Source of the DNA: a virus
DNA: 24,256 bases
IMG/VR virus record: IMGVR_UViG_3300014914_000040
Coordinates: 1 to 24,256 of that record
Direction: 5' to 3' (one strand)
Shown here: one piece after another, positions 8,144 through 15,354 of the stretch
Layout of the letters: each line of letters opens with the position of its first letter
Numbering within the stretch: the first letter of the stretch is position 1
Notes under the pieces: generated by a model
The model's database searches: none
The model's input: only the letters and a program-made list of their open reading frames with translations
Told to the model about the DNA's origin: nothing
Translations under genes and position numbers: made by a program

Positions 8144-9043
8144 TTAAAGCTCCATTTCAAAAGATTTTTCTTGATCTATGCATAAATTAAATCTGATTAT
8201 ATCACTCACCAATGCTTCCAATAAAGTTGTTACTTGCTCCGTTGTTGTTGTTTGATCAAATACAGATATTATCAAATCTAATATATCGGCTATGATTACA
8301 ATATTTTCATCTGTTATAGTTACCTGATCATTGACATTTATAAATGATTTTAAGCTATTACTGATTGACTCGGTTATTAATACGGACTCACTTGCATTTA
8401 TTGATAAAAACGGTAAGCGTGTTGTTATGGCTTCGGCTATGGTAACGGAGTCATTTACGTTAATATTTAAAGCTGAAATTGCAACTATAACCGCATCGAT
8501 GAATTCTGTTACTGAAACCTGGTCATTGACGTTTATAAACGATCTCAGACTATTTGCAATGAGTTCGGTTATTGCAATATCTTCTGAAGTATTTATTGAT
8601 AAGAACGGTAAAAAAGCTGCAATATTTTCACTGATTGCAAACGTATCATTTACGTTAATATTTAAAGCTGAAATTGCAACTATAACCGCATCAATAAATT
8701 CTGTTAAAGATACTCCATCATTAACATTAATAAATGATCTCAGACTATTTGTAATCTGCTCATTAATTGCAATTTGATCATTTACGTTTATACTTAAATC
8801 AGATACACCCGTAAGAGCTGCATCAATAAATTCTATTATTGAAACCTGGTCATTGACATTTACAAAAGATTTAATCCGATTGATAGGGAAATCAACAACA
8901 CTTATACTCTCATTAACATTAATAAAAGATTTAACACGATTCGCAACATTCTCTGACACTGCTAATTGATCATTTACACTAACCACTAACGGTGTCAGTG
9001 GGTTTAATATAATCGTTATATTTTCTGTTATCGTTGCGCCCAT
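8144..9043 (-). CDS. Repeat protein of 20-23-residue INVND units, unknown function
   Basis: This 299-residue protein consists almost entirely of 11-12 copies of a 20-23-residue unit. The best consensus is INVND-QVSVTE-FI followed by a variable hydrophobic stretch (for example NSLRSF or IVAISAL). Three units form a 65-residue super-repeat that is itself nearly duplicated. The units are short, alternately polar and hydrophobic, and end in SF/AL/FL, which suggests a beta-solenoid or stacked beta-hairpins. There is no signal peptide or lipobox; the C-terminus (FNLCIDQEKSFEMEL) is not repetitive. A ribosome site (TAGGAT) precedes the ATG. Neighbours are a glycosyltransferase and a BppU-like protein, so a virion adhesin or decoration protein is plausible, but I do not recognise a named family. 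Confidence 0.7.
   Translation of the reverse strand: MGATITENITIILNPLTPLVVSVNDQLAVSENVANRVKSFINVNESISVVDFPINRIKSFVNVNDQVSIIEFIDAALTGVSDLSINVNDQIAINEQITNSLRSFINVNDGVSLTEFIDAVIVAISALNINVNDTFAISENIAAFLPFLSINTSEDIAITELIANSLRSFINVNDQVSVTEFIDAVIVAISALNINVNDSVTIAEAITTRLPFLSINASESVLITESISNSLKSFINVNDQVTITDENIVIIADILDLIISVFDQTTTTEQVTTLLEALVSDIIRFNLCIDQEKSFEMEL
8265..8850 (-). repeat. 195-bp super-repeat inside the INVND protein gene
   Basis: Blocks at 195-bp spacing are nearly identical. For example, the 20-mer ttaatatttaaagctgaaat starts at both 8460 and 8655, and identity continues into the following bases. A more diverged third copy lies just below 8460. The spacing equals 65 codons, so copy-number change would keep the frame. 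The near identity points to recent duplication or gene conversion. Limits are approximate. Confidence 0.8.
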
Positions 9044-9046
9044 ATA

Positions 9047-9841
9047 TTATCCTACCTTTGCATCATCCTTATAATTCATAAACGCCAATTCTTCGCCTCT
9101 GCTTGGATACTGTACTCCACTAAAATCTATATGTTTACAAAATAAAGAAGTGTCCAGAATAAATGGATATTCTTTTGCCTCATACCCTGCTTTCTCAACC
9201 AATCCATGCTCAATGACCCTTGAGCAAAATTCCAAGTCCTCAGTCCCGGATGAGTTATTCCAGCCATTAGTTTCAGGATCGAATACGGCCCTTGATGGAG
9301 TTTCAAAAATACGTTTTACTTTACGCCCTTCTACTATGTATTCTTCAACCTCATCCGCCACCGCTTTTAATAATTTTACATCAATTAAAGTACAACCCAT
9401 TGGAGTACCATCAACCCAAACTTTATCGCCCATCTTCCAATTTGCATAATATCCAGTGCCTCTTTTGCGATAAATCAAAGGTTCAGAGGGTACAGACTTT
9501 GTAAAATATAAACCTGATACTATTGGGGCCTGTGGCTTAATCATGTATTCGTTTATTTTGAGAATTGTACCCATTGGCAAAACCACATCATGGTCAATGA
9601 AAAACAACCATTCAAAATTACCTTTTAACGCTTCGTCTGCGACAATGTTTCTTGCATCCGCAACCGCATAACCAAGTGGGCTATGTGGATCAAGCCATCT
9701 GATTACATCGACCTGACCCCAGTTACACGGAACGACCTGGCTATATCTAGCCATCACCCATTCGGAGCGTAATAAGCCTGTCATTGGTATTCCAACCATG
9801 ATTCTTTGCTGTATCGGTTTTGTCGCTTTATACAATGGCAT
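9047..9841 (-). CDS. GT-A fold glycosyltransferase (family 2-like)
   Basis: This enzyme of 264 residues probably transfers a sugar from a nucleotide sugar to an unknown acceptor. The N-terminus has the start of a GT-A fold (RIMVGIPMTG, 13-22). VADARNIVADEAL (60-72) precedes FIDHDVV, in which DHD at 83-85 fits the metal-binding DxD motif. GTPMGC is at 145-150. GTEDLEFCSR at 199-208 supplies the acidic pair typical of the catalytic-base region, and CKHID follows at 235-239. There is no signal peptide or membrane segment, so it should act in the cytoplasm. Its start overlaps the end of the methyltransferase gene by 14 nt, and a GGGG-type ribosome site lies within that gene. The tight pairing suggests a shared substrate, perhaps a virion protein or a host surface glycan precursor (inference). 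Confidence 0.8.
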   Translation of the reverse strand: MPLYKATKPIQQRIMVGIPMTGLLRSEWVMARYSQVVPCNWGQVDVIRWLDPHSPLGYAVADARNIVADEALKGNFEWLFFIDHDVVLPMGTILKINEYMIKPQAPIVSGLYFTKSVPSEPLIYRKRGTGYYANWKMGDKVWVDGTPMGCTLIDVKLLKAVADEVEEYIVEGRKVKRIFETPSRAVFDPETNGWNNSSGTEDLEFCSRVIEHGLVEKAGYEAKEYPFILDTSLFCKHIDFSGVQYPSRGEELAFMNYKDDAKVG

Positions 9842-10337
9842 CTTTCACCCCTGCCCTTTCTGCTACTTTCTCAAGCAATACTTCCAAATTTCCATTTGAC
9901 TGCCAACACGGAAACCCGTCCGCAATCTTCCACGGCTCCGGCTTATAAATATTATACAATGGAAACCTGGAATCAAAATATTGAAATGTTGCTTCATTCC
10001 ACCCGTTGCAATGTGTCGGGTCTTGCCAATATCCTTGAGAACCAGGATAAGGAGTAGATAACATTAACTGCCCCCCAACCTTCATAATTCTCCATAATTC
10101 ATCCATCAGCGATATTGAAAATTCAGGCTTAATATGTTCTATTATATGACTGCCCATTATTGATGAACAGCATTCATCTGGTAATGGATACGGAAATACT
10201 TCTAAGTCATGCACAATGTCAACGCCTGGTAATTCTCGTTTATCCATACCAATAAACCCTTTTTGTTTATTGGCTCCACATCCAAAATCTAACTTAATAG
10301 ATTTATTGGATTCTATTATCTTGCTTATGTTGTCCAT
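9828..10337 (-). CDS. Class I SAM-dependent methyltransferase
   Basis: This 169-residue enzyme has the Rossmann methyltransferase layout: motif I is KLDFGCGANKQKGF at about 15-28, with D17 and the G19-C20-G21 turn. An acidic motif II follows (GMDKRELPGVDIVHDLE, 30-46). GSHIIEHI (62-69) is at the motif IV position, and LWRIMKVGGQLMLSTPYPGS is the usual 'lkpGG' strand-helix. It resembles small Methyltransf_11/12-like enzymes that act on small molecules, sugars or proteins, not a DNA methylase: no NPPY/DPPY motif is present. AAAGGA lies 7 nt before the ATG, in the loop of a small inverted repeat. It overlaps the glycosyltransferase gene downstream by 14 nt. Confidence 0.85.
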   Translation of the reverse strand: MDNISKIIESNKSIKLDFGCGANKQKGFIGMDKRELPGVDIVHDLEVFPYPLPDECCSSIMGSHIIEHIKPEFSISLMDELWRIMKVGGQLMLSTPYPGSQGYWQDPTHCNGWNEATFQYFDSRFPLYNIYKPEPWKIADGFPCWQSNGNLEVLLEKVAERAGVKDAIV

Positions 10338-10363
10338 ACAGATATCCTTTCATAATAATCTGT
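10338..10363 (-). promoter_or_regulatory. Small inverted repeat enclosing the methyltransferase ribosome site
   Basis: ACAGAT at 10338-10343 is complementary to ATCTGT at 10358-10363. On the minus strand the 14-nt loop contains the AAAGGA ribosome site of the methyltransferase gene. The stem is only 6 bp and AT-rich, so translational control is speculative. Confidence 0.3.
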
Positions 10364-10369
10364 TTTTAA

Positions 10370-10861
10370 TTAATTAAGTCTAATCTGATAAGACATTTCA
10401 ATATTCTGATTTGTAGCAAGCGCGGAGCTTGTGTAAGTGTTGCCTGCCATCAACGATCCAGATGTAACCGAATTAAACAAACCAATATTACTAATATTTT
10501 GAGCTGCTGTAATGAAACTATCAGAGCTGGCCAAAGTCGCGGCAAATTGCATAGTTGAGGTACCATTACTTGCGGCTCTCAGTGTTGACGCTAGCGAAAC
10601 TGCCGCCCTCTTACTTGCCTCCAACCCTTCGCCTGGAAGAGTAGTTGCGTTTGATGCTGGAGTGCCACCAGTACCAACACTAACATGAGACACTTGTAAG
10701 GTCCCGGAAGTTCCTGAAAAAGCGTGCATAAATTTTTCAACACCTACATTCGTCATTATATTTTCAAGCCAATCGGACTTACCTACAACCTTCCCATCTT
10801 CTTTAATTTTTAACCTGAAAAACCCTCTGATTCCAACTCCTTCTTTGGTTATATTTTCCAA
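10370..10861 (-). CDS. Fibre-type virion protein with a TTG start
   Basis: This 163-residue protein has the look of small phage fibre or appendage proteins. A first strand pair (GIRGFFRLKIKEDGKVVG) leads to SDWLENIMTNVGVEKFMHAF, then VSHVSVGTGGTPASNATTLP, a pattern often seen in phage structural proteins ('vGtG.taas..dt.L'). The C-terminal half is Ser/Thr/Ala-rich and beta-like, ending MSYQIRLN. The start is TTG, not ATG. It is chosen because GGAGGG lies 7 nt upstream, a strong Shine-Dalgarno sequence, and the reading gives a full N-terminal domain. The neighbouring beta-helix fibre gene supports a role in the fibre or adsorption apparatus. Confidence 0.75.
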   Translation of the reverse strand: MENITKEGVGIRGFFRLKIKEDGKVVGKSDWLENIMTNVGVEKFMHAFSGTSGTLQVSHVSVGTGGTPASNATTLPGEGLEASKRAAVSLASTLRAASNGTSTMQFAATLASSDSFITAAQNISNIGLFNSVTSGSLMAGNTYTSSALATNQNIEMSYQIRLN

Positions 10862-10898
10862 TATTTTACCCTCCTTTTTATTTAATTAATTTAAACTG

Positions 10899-11084
10899 TT
10901 AAACTAAAAGTGCTTTTTGTTGTATACAATCTGCAACTGATATTGTCAATGTACCACCACCTGTTGGGGCAAATTTAACCACCAAATAACTTTGCCCATT
11001 TAATGACTTGGCATCATATGGAGGCTCTTGTTCTGCCTGCAATAAAACTGACTGTCCATTTATATCTTCTGTATTAATTGCCAT
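10899..11084 (-). CDS. Small unknown protein following the fibre gene
   Basis: This 61-residue ORF lies 1 nt after the fibre gene's stop, in an operon-like arrangement. It has two similar short stretches, INGQSVLLQ (about 9-17) and LNGQSYLVV (about 28-36), which suggests a duplicated beta element. There is no signal peptide or membrane segment. The start region is a 16-bp exact copy of that of the fibre gene (11078-11093 compared with 12951-12966). It may be a fibre accessory or chaperone; no family is recognised. Confidence 0.65.
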   Translation of the reverse strand: MAINTEDINGQSVLLQAEQEPPYDAKSLNGQSYLVVKFAPTGGGTLTISVADCIQQKALLV

Positions 11085-11085
11085 A

Positions 11086-12957
11086 TTATCCCAATTGGTT
11101 ATCTATGTATACTTTTGCCGTAGCTTCGTACACTTTTAAATATGCTCTATATCTAACTTTGCCGATTCGCCCCGGTGTAAACGTCACATCAAATTGTTCC
11201 CATGTCGTGTTGTCAGTTAAAACAGTAGTTGATTTAATAACTGTCTTTGTTACATTGGTAGCGTGATCAAAATATTCTGCTTCAAAATATAATTCTGTCG
11301 CAGTAGGCCATGTTGTCCACGCTTCACCTTTCATGTAAGTTGATCTTGTCTGACTCGATGCCGGTACGCCGAACTCTGCCCATTCAAATATTTTGACATA
11401 GTTTTTTATGCTCATTGTTGCTAACGGTATTACTTCTATTGAATTATCTGCTCCGCCACTGCGTACAGTAACCGTATTCTTAATAACATCACCATGTGAA
11501 TGATAAGCAAATGACGCACCTATAACTTGATTGTGATCTTCGGAAAATAATACTCCTGTTTCACCACCACCACCACGACTGCTAAACACTAGCCCTCCAG
11601 AAGGTAGTTTTGCCACACGCAATATAATAAGGCCATCCTTGAATAAAAAATCTGCAACTGTGTTTGGCAGTGATGTATCTGTAGAGTCATAACCTATTTT
11701 CCCACTCATTATATGATTAGAACCAGAATTAAAGCCCTGTTGATTACTGTACACATTTCCACTCATTGTATGATTAGAACCATAATAAAAGCCATGTTGA
11801 TTACTGTACACATTTCCACTCACTGTATGATTAGAATCAGCATTAAAGCCATATTGATTACTGTACACATTCCCACTTATTATATGATTAGAACTATAAT
11901 TAAAGCCATGTTGATTACTGTACACATCCCCACTTATTATATGATTAGAACCATAATAATAGCCCCGGTGATTACTGTACACATTCCCACTTATTATATG
12001 ATTAGAACCAGTATAAAAGCCATATTGATTACTGTACACATTCCCACTTATTATATGATTAGAACCAGAATAAAAGCCATACAATCCATTGCGAATTATT
12101 GATTCAATGAATTGAAAATCATAGCCAGAATTAATACTATGAAAACCTGTTACTTGAGCATTATTGATAATACAATTATTATTCCCACTTGCATTAAGAT
12201 CATATATGCGTGGCCTGTTTGAATTATAATCGCCTATTCCTGTATCAGAACTCAGTTTCGACAAGACTACATTTCTTGACATATTAACGACAGGTGCTTC
12301 CCATGTGTCCCCTGCCCCTGTATCTGCATTAATGTTTATATCCAGTACAATAGTAGTTCCGCTCATGCTCTGGATAGTGCCTAGCTTTATTGCATCAATA
12401 TAACTTGTACTATCGCCGGCATCTTCAACTTTTATCGTAAGTTCATCACCAATATTCCACAATGCAGACATATCCTGCTTCGTTATTATAGACGTATCAT
12501 CGTCTGTATTTTCTGCATCATCTTCTAAAGCGGTTTCATCATCACTTCCATAATACGTAGTATCACCAAATATATTTAAAATGCCACCATCTGCAACGTA
12601 GATACCTTTTGCATTATCACTTGTCGTATTCCATACTAATTCTGCTGTATATGCAGTTCCTATTATCGTTCCTGATTTTCCTACCCGAAATTCGCCTCCA
12701 GAATTAACCCTTATGTCATCATGACCTAATGTGATTTTTGTATTAGCAGTAGTAAGGAAATTAAGAATACCACTTGAATTAATAGTAACTTGTGCAAGTT
12801 CATTAGCTTCAGATACGTTGTATGATACATCATGTCCTATGTTAACTATATCACCAGCAAGCCCGGGCCAATCCGTGCCTTTTGCACCAGGAGAAGTATT
12901 CCCCCATGTACCCCCATCATCCCAATCGCCTGTACCTGTTGACGTAAATGTTGCCAT
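11086..12957 (-). CDS. Tail fibre / spike-like protein with beta-helix repeats
   Basis: This is a 623-residue protein with three parts. Residues 1-140 resemble a G8-like or carbohydrate-binding beta domain: GDWDDGGTWGNTSPGAKGTD, then GDIVNIGHDVSYNV, then SSGILNFLT and VNSGGEFRVG. Residues about 235-295 contain short beta turns. Residues about 294-420 hold six and a half perfect-length 19-residue repeats, SNHIISGNVYSNQYGFYTG and variants, a NosD-like right-handed beta-helix. Residues about 540-623 look like a jelly-roll or carbohydrate-binding end (TELYFEAEYFDHATNVTKT, WEQFDVTFTPG, KVRYRAYLKVY). Such a layout fits a receptor-binding fibre or spike. No enzyme motif was seen. A GGGAT ribosome site lies close to the ATG, which follows the previous stop by 1 nt. 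Confidence 0.75.
   Translation of the reverse strand: MATFTSTGTGDWDDGGTWGNTSPGAKGTDWPGLAGDIVNIGHDVSYNVSEANELAQVTINSSGILNFLTTANTKITLGHDDIRVNSGGEFRVGKSGTIIGTAYTAELVWNTTSDNAKGIYVADGGILNIFGDTTYYGSDDETALEDDAENTDDDTSIITKQDMSALWNIGDELTIKVEDAGDSTSYIDAIKLGTIQSMSGTTIVLDININADTGAGDTWEAPVVNMSRNVVLSKLSSDTGIGDYNSNRPRIYDLNASGNNNCIINNAQVTGFHSINSGYDFQFIESIIRNGLYGFYSGSNHIISGNVYSNQYGFYTGSNHIISGNVYSNHRGYYYGSNHIISGDVYSNQHGFNYSSNHIISGNVYSNQYGFNADSNHTVSGNVYSNQHGFYYGSNHTMSGNVYSNQQGFNSGSNHIMSGKIGYDSTDTSLPNTVADFLFKDGLIILRVAKLPSGGLVFSSRGGGGETGVLFSEDHNQVIGASFAYHSHGDVIKNTVTVRSGGADNSIEVIPLATMSIKNYVKIFEWAEFGVPASSQTRSTYMKGEAWTTWPTATELYFEAEYFDHATNVTKTVIKSTTVLTDNTTWEQFDVTFTPGRIGKVRYRAYLKVYEATAKVYIDNQLG
11702..12075 (-). repeat. 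57-bp tandem coding repeats, about 6.5 copies
   Basis: Period 57 bp (19 codons); for example ccactcatt recurs at 11702 and 11759. The recurrent core on the plus strand is atgattagaacc and gattactgtacaca. Seven copies are recognisable, the ones near both ends more diverged. The third and last positions vary mostly in the -F-N/Y-x-G part of the protein unit, so the repeat length is kept in frame. This is coding DNA, not a CRISPR array: there are no unrelated spacers. Confidence 0.9.
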
Positions 12958-12958
12958 A

Positions 12959-13468
12959 TTATCCCATTTCCTTTTTTAGTTCTTCAACTGTCATAGATAA
13001 AGTAAAATCCCTGTTAACAACATACATTTCCGCTTCTGTTTTTGCGACAATATCCGTCAATTTTCTTTCCCATAAATTCTGGTAATAATCGTATACTATC
13101 CGTTGCGCCAATAAGCTAGATTCCCATGTTAAAAATTCACACCATGTTTTATAATCACTATATACTGCTTTCGGATTTGTTACTATATACTTTAAAGATT
13201 TTTCTCTTAATTTGTCTTTATCTTCAATTAAGGTTTTTGTTCCTTGAGAAACAATTATAGTTTCCACTTTTTCTTCAATAACTTCTGCATCAAGCCTTAC
13301 TTTTCTTTCATTAATTATAGTTGTGATTTCTGAGTTTTTCGGGTCAGTCAAAAACAGCAATACTTCATTTTTTATCTTTCCTGTTGTCGCTTCTGTATAA
13401 TCGACACGAACCTCATATCCCCATCCTCGCGGCACTTTACCCCAATACGTTCCAGCTATATAATTCAT
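12959..13468 (-). CDS. Unknown protein upstream of the fibre gene
   Basis: This 169-residue protein is rich in Lys, Glu, Thr and Val. Its first 50 residues look beta-rich (YIAGTYWGKVPRGWGYEVRV, then KNEVLLFLTDPK). The rest looks helical, with a conserved-looking aromatic stretch (YSDYKTWCEFLTWESSLLAQ, about 103-122). There is no signal peptide, membrane segment or catalytic motif. Its ATG overlaps the previous gene's stop by 4 nt (ATGA), with GGGGAT 5 nt upstream. It ends 1 nt before the fibre gene, so it may assist fibre folding or attachment, but this is only position-based. Confidence 0.7.
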   Translation of the reverse strand: MNYIAGTYWGKVPRGWGYEVRVDYTEATTGKIKNEVLLFLTDPKNSEITTIINERKVRLDAEVIEEKVETIIVSQGTKTLIEDKDKLREKSLKYIVTNPKAVYSDYKTWCEFLTWESSLLAQRIVYDYYQNLWERKLTDIVAKTEAEMYVVNRDFTLSMTVEELKKEMG

Positions 13469-13650
13469 TTAGAATCCCCAAATGTGCCGTCCTGCCAATA
13501 CTTAACCCCGGCCTGTGCAGCTTTAATTCTTTGTTTCAATGCTTCCTTATCCGCTGGGTCTATTTCTACAGCCTGTTCAATCATGTCCGCAATCTTAAAG
13601 CCTAATTCGAGTAACGCTCCCACAAGTGGTATTACTTGATTGTAACCCAT
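13465..13650 (-). CDS. Small helical unknown protein, start corrected
   Basis: The reading frame is open back to 13713, but an internal ATG at 13648-13650 is preferred. It has a strong GAGGGG ribosome site 8 nt upstream, whereas the longest ATG (13713) has none and would overlap the lipoprotein gene by 14 nt. The product is then 61 residues: a hydrophobic helix (VIPLVGALLELGFKIADMIE, about 6-25), followed by an acidic and then a Lys/Ala-rich helix (DPADKEALKQRIKAAQAG). It might be membrane-associated. It lies between a lipoprotein and an unknown protein and overlaps the latter by 4 nt. No family is recognised. Confidence 0.7.
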   Translation of the reverse strand: MGYNQVIPLVGALLELGFKIADMIEQAVEIDPADKEALKQRIKAAQAGVKYWQDGTFGDSK

Positions 13651-13699
13651 GTTTTCTACCCCTCGATCAAAATTTAATTTCATTATAAGTTTAAGCGAT

Positions 13700-14080
13700 C
13701 TAACTTTTTCCATATGCTTGTATTTGTGCTAATAATTCCATCAACTTAGCGGCCATTATTTTATAACTTGATTCATCCCCGGTATCAACGGCTATTATAG
13801 CACCATCCCCTAAAAATTTATATATCGAAACCGCTTCGTTATATAAATCTTTAGCCTCTATACAATCTTCTGCGCTCATAGCTCCGGTTTTACATAATTC
13901 CTGGAGGGTTGGTAATGCGGTTCCAATTACCGCCCCCATACTTTCATACGTTAATACTACTTTGGTTTCTCTGGGCATATCCTGAAGGGTTCCGCACCCT
14001 GTAAAGCTAAATATTAAAATAGCTATAATTGCGGAAAAACACGCCAAACTAATTATTTCTTTCTCTTTTGCCCTTGTCAT
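13700..14080 (-). CDS. Putative phage lipoprotein, function unknown
   Basis: This 126-residue protein has a classical lipoprotein leader: Lys/Arg-rich residues 3-7, a hydrophobic stretch at about 9-26, and the lipobox FTGC with Cys29 as the predicted lipid-modified residue. The mature part is helical (VVLTYESMGAVIGTALPTLQ; CKTGAMSAEDCIEAKDLY; IMAAKLMELLAQIQAYG) and carries two further Cys. The target would be the periplasmic face of a membrane. Phage lipoproteins of this sort include superinfection-exclusion and spanin proteins, but no such motif can be named here. A possible promoter lies just upstream, so the gene may also be expressed independently. Signal features are seen; function is unknown. 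Confidence 0.75.
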   Translation of the reverse strand: MTRAKEKEIISLACFSAIIAILIFSFTGCGTLQDMPRETKVVLTYESMGAVIGTALPTLQELCKTGAMSAEDCIEAKDLYNEAVSIYKFLGDGAIIAVDTGDESSYKIMAAKLMELLAQIQAYGKS

Positions 14081-14092
14081 AATATACCCACA

Positions 14093-14119
14093 ATTATAGT
14101 TAAATTAATAAAAAATCAA
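14093..14119 (-). promoter_or_regulatory. Possible sigma70-like promoter before the lipoprotein gene
   Basis: On the minus strand a consensus -10 box TATAAT (14093-14098) is preceded by TTGATT (14114-14119) with a 15-nt spacer, shorter than the usual 17. A 7-bp inverted repeat (ATTAATA at 14104-14110, TATTAAT at 14121-14127) brackets the -35 region and could be an operator. The surrounding DNA is very AT-rich, so chance matches are likely. Confidence 0.35.
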
Positions 14120-14149
14120 GTATTAATAAACCAGTCTAAAAAATATTAT

Positions 14150-14935
14150 TTAATTACTATTATTAACAAGCAAACCGTTAAATTCTGCGGATATTATTGT
14201 GTTACTATCAGACACGTCAGCACAATTCCATTTTATATCAGTGCGCTCTGAAAAAGTAAACCATGTGGCATCATTATGATATGGTCCCTCTGTTGTCACT
14301 TCTGGATTTATCACAGCGTTAAACACGCCACCATATGGCCTTGCAAGTAATCGCATCACCGCACTACCAGCCGCACCACTTGCTCTGCCTATACGAGCGT
14401 TGACACTATCTATGTATAATGTTTTACCTAATGGTACTGTATAGGCTGCAATAGCTGTTTGATTGTTAACCGATGGCATTACAGCAAAAATATTAGCCGT
14501 TGTAGTTTTATGTCGTAATGTTAATTCACCCTCGTTAAAACCACTTGACCCCGCTGTTAATACTCGCATTCTCGACCCCCCGCGATAATAGAGGCTTGAT
14601 GTATGTACGTCAACTGGTGTAGTTCCCGCAAGTGTTACCGTTATAGGATCAGCCTCTGCGCCTGTACTATCTATAAGGTTATATATTTTAACTGTCCTTG
14701 CGCCTGTACCCGCTGACGTGTCAGCGGCATCTGAAGAAAATATTTCTAAGATTTCAGATGATCCTAGTGGAAATCCCGTATATATACCAACTCCATTCCA
14801 CACATCTTGAGGCACCGTACCTGTATCAATGTCTATGTTTTTACCATACTTTGTAAATATTATTGCCCCTGGTACTTCTCCCCGTGCTACCCTGAATTTA
14901 TAATCTATATTTAAGCCAAATGGTAAATTTGCCAT
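14150..14935 (-). CDS. Probable virion structural protein, unknown role
   Basis: This 261-residue, beta-rich, charge-poor protein sits between the joining-protein gene and the accessory block. Near the start it has FRVARGEVPGAIIFTKYGKN, then DTGTVPQDVWNGVGIYTG, then ADTSAGTGARTVKIYNL and ADPITVTLAGTTPVDV, and later AIAAYTVPLGKTLYIDSVNA. I have a general impression of this pattern among hypothetical proteins of environmental phages, with no assigned function. There is no signal peptide. The C-terminal end WNCADVSDSNTIISAEFNG is typical of surface-exposed beta-sandwich proteins. A weak GCGGAT site lies about 10 nt upstream. A head decoration or appendage role is inference. Confidence 0.7.
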   Translation of the reverse strand: MANLPFGLNIDYKFRVARGEVPGAIIFTKYGKNIDIDTGTVPQDVWNGVGIYTGFPLGSSEILEIFSSDAADTSAGTGARTVKIYNLIDSTGAEADPITVTLAGTTPVDVHTSSLYYRGGSRMRVLTAGSSGFNEGELTLRHKTTTANIFAVMPSVNNQTAIAAYTVPLGKTLYIDSVNARIGRASGAAGSAVMRLLARPYGGVFNAVINPEVTTEGPYHNDATWFTFSERTDIKWNCADVSDSNTIISAEFNGLLVNNSN

Positions 14936-14942
14936 TTTGTTT

Positions 14943-15248
14943 TTAATCCGCCGATAGTATTAATAATGTAATACCTGTACCGTCCGGCTGATTACCTGTT
15001 ACGCTATAAGCCATAGACGTTGAAACCTCGGTAAAGATATCACCGTGTATGACTCCGGGAATATCTTCGTCTGCGCATGTAATCGCCGGGGTTAAACTTT
15101 CTACATCTTCAATTAATGTTATAAATTCTTTATCGAATAATACGGATATAGTTAAGCCTGTTCGGGCGTTTATGAAATCGTCCGCGAATTGTTCATTATT
15201 CATGAAAACATTTTTTATATCTGATACTATCCGATTTCGTAATGTCAT
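14943..15248 (-). CDS. Putative head-tail joining protein (gpFII-like)
   Basis: This 101-residue protein follows the major capsid protein, as FII does in lambda-like phages. It matches the general pattern of these connectors: MTLRNRIVSDIKNVFMNNEQ FADDF at the N-terminus, SVLFDKEF in the middle (about 34-41), and the C-terminal strand pair MAYSVTGNQPDGTGITLLIL, close to the 'Y.V.g.epDGtG.t.l.L' ending typical of this group. It would bind the portal complex and provide the tail attachment surface. No clear ribosome site is visible (TTTCTAAACCAAAACA before the ATG); the structured RNA at 15268-15328 lies just upstream and may govern translation. Alternative: another connector family of similar size. 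Confidence 0.65.
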   Translation of the reverse strand: MTLRNRIVSDIKNVFMNNEQFADDFINARTGLTISVLFDKEFITLIEDVESLTPAITCADEDIPGVIHGDIFTEVSTSMAYSVTGNQPDGTGITLLILSAD

Positions 15249-15267
15249 TGTTTTGGTTTAGAAAGGA

Positions 15268-15328
15268 ATTCGAGTAGCTAACCAGGATAGCTGAAAGGAC
15301 AAAAAGCCGCCCGATTAACCACTCGAAT
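15268..15328 (-). promoter_or_regulatory. Structured RNA element between capsid and joining-protein genes
   Basis: ATTCGAGT (15328-15321 in transcript sense) pairs perfectly with ACTCGAAT (15275-15268). Inside, AGCTA (15292-15288) pairs with TAGCT (15280-15276) around a 7-nt loop and abuts the closing stem, while GGGC (15312-15309) can pair with GTCC (15300-15297). The result is a three-way-junction-like fold of 61 nt. No T-run follows, so it is not a plain terminator. It may stabilise the capsid mRNA or limit the following gene (inference). Confidence 0.5.
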
Positions 15329-15354
15329 GATAAATAATTATTACTAATTACCGT

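Noticed and set aside
11702-12075. Evenly spaced repeats that might suggest a CRISPR array
   Set aside because: The whole unit repeats with no unrelated spacers, and it is coding sequence on the minus strand.
11713-12102. Plus-strand ORF of 129 residues with a perfect 19-residue period
   Set aside because: It is the antisense shadow of the fibre gene's 57-bp repeats; its openness follows from the repeat length, and it has no ribosome site or neighbours on that strand.
13651-13713. Longer start (13713) of the small helical protein
   Set aside because: It has no ribosome site and would overlap the lipoprotein gene, while the internal ATG at 13650 has GAGGGG at good spacing.
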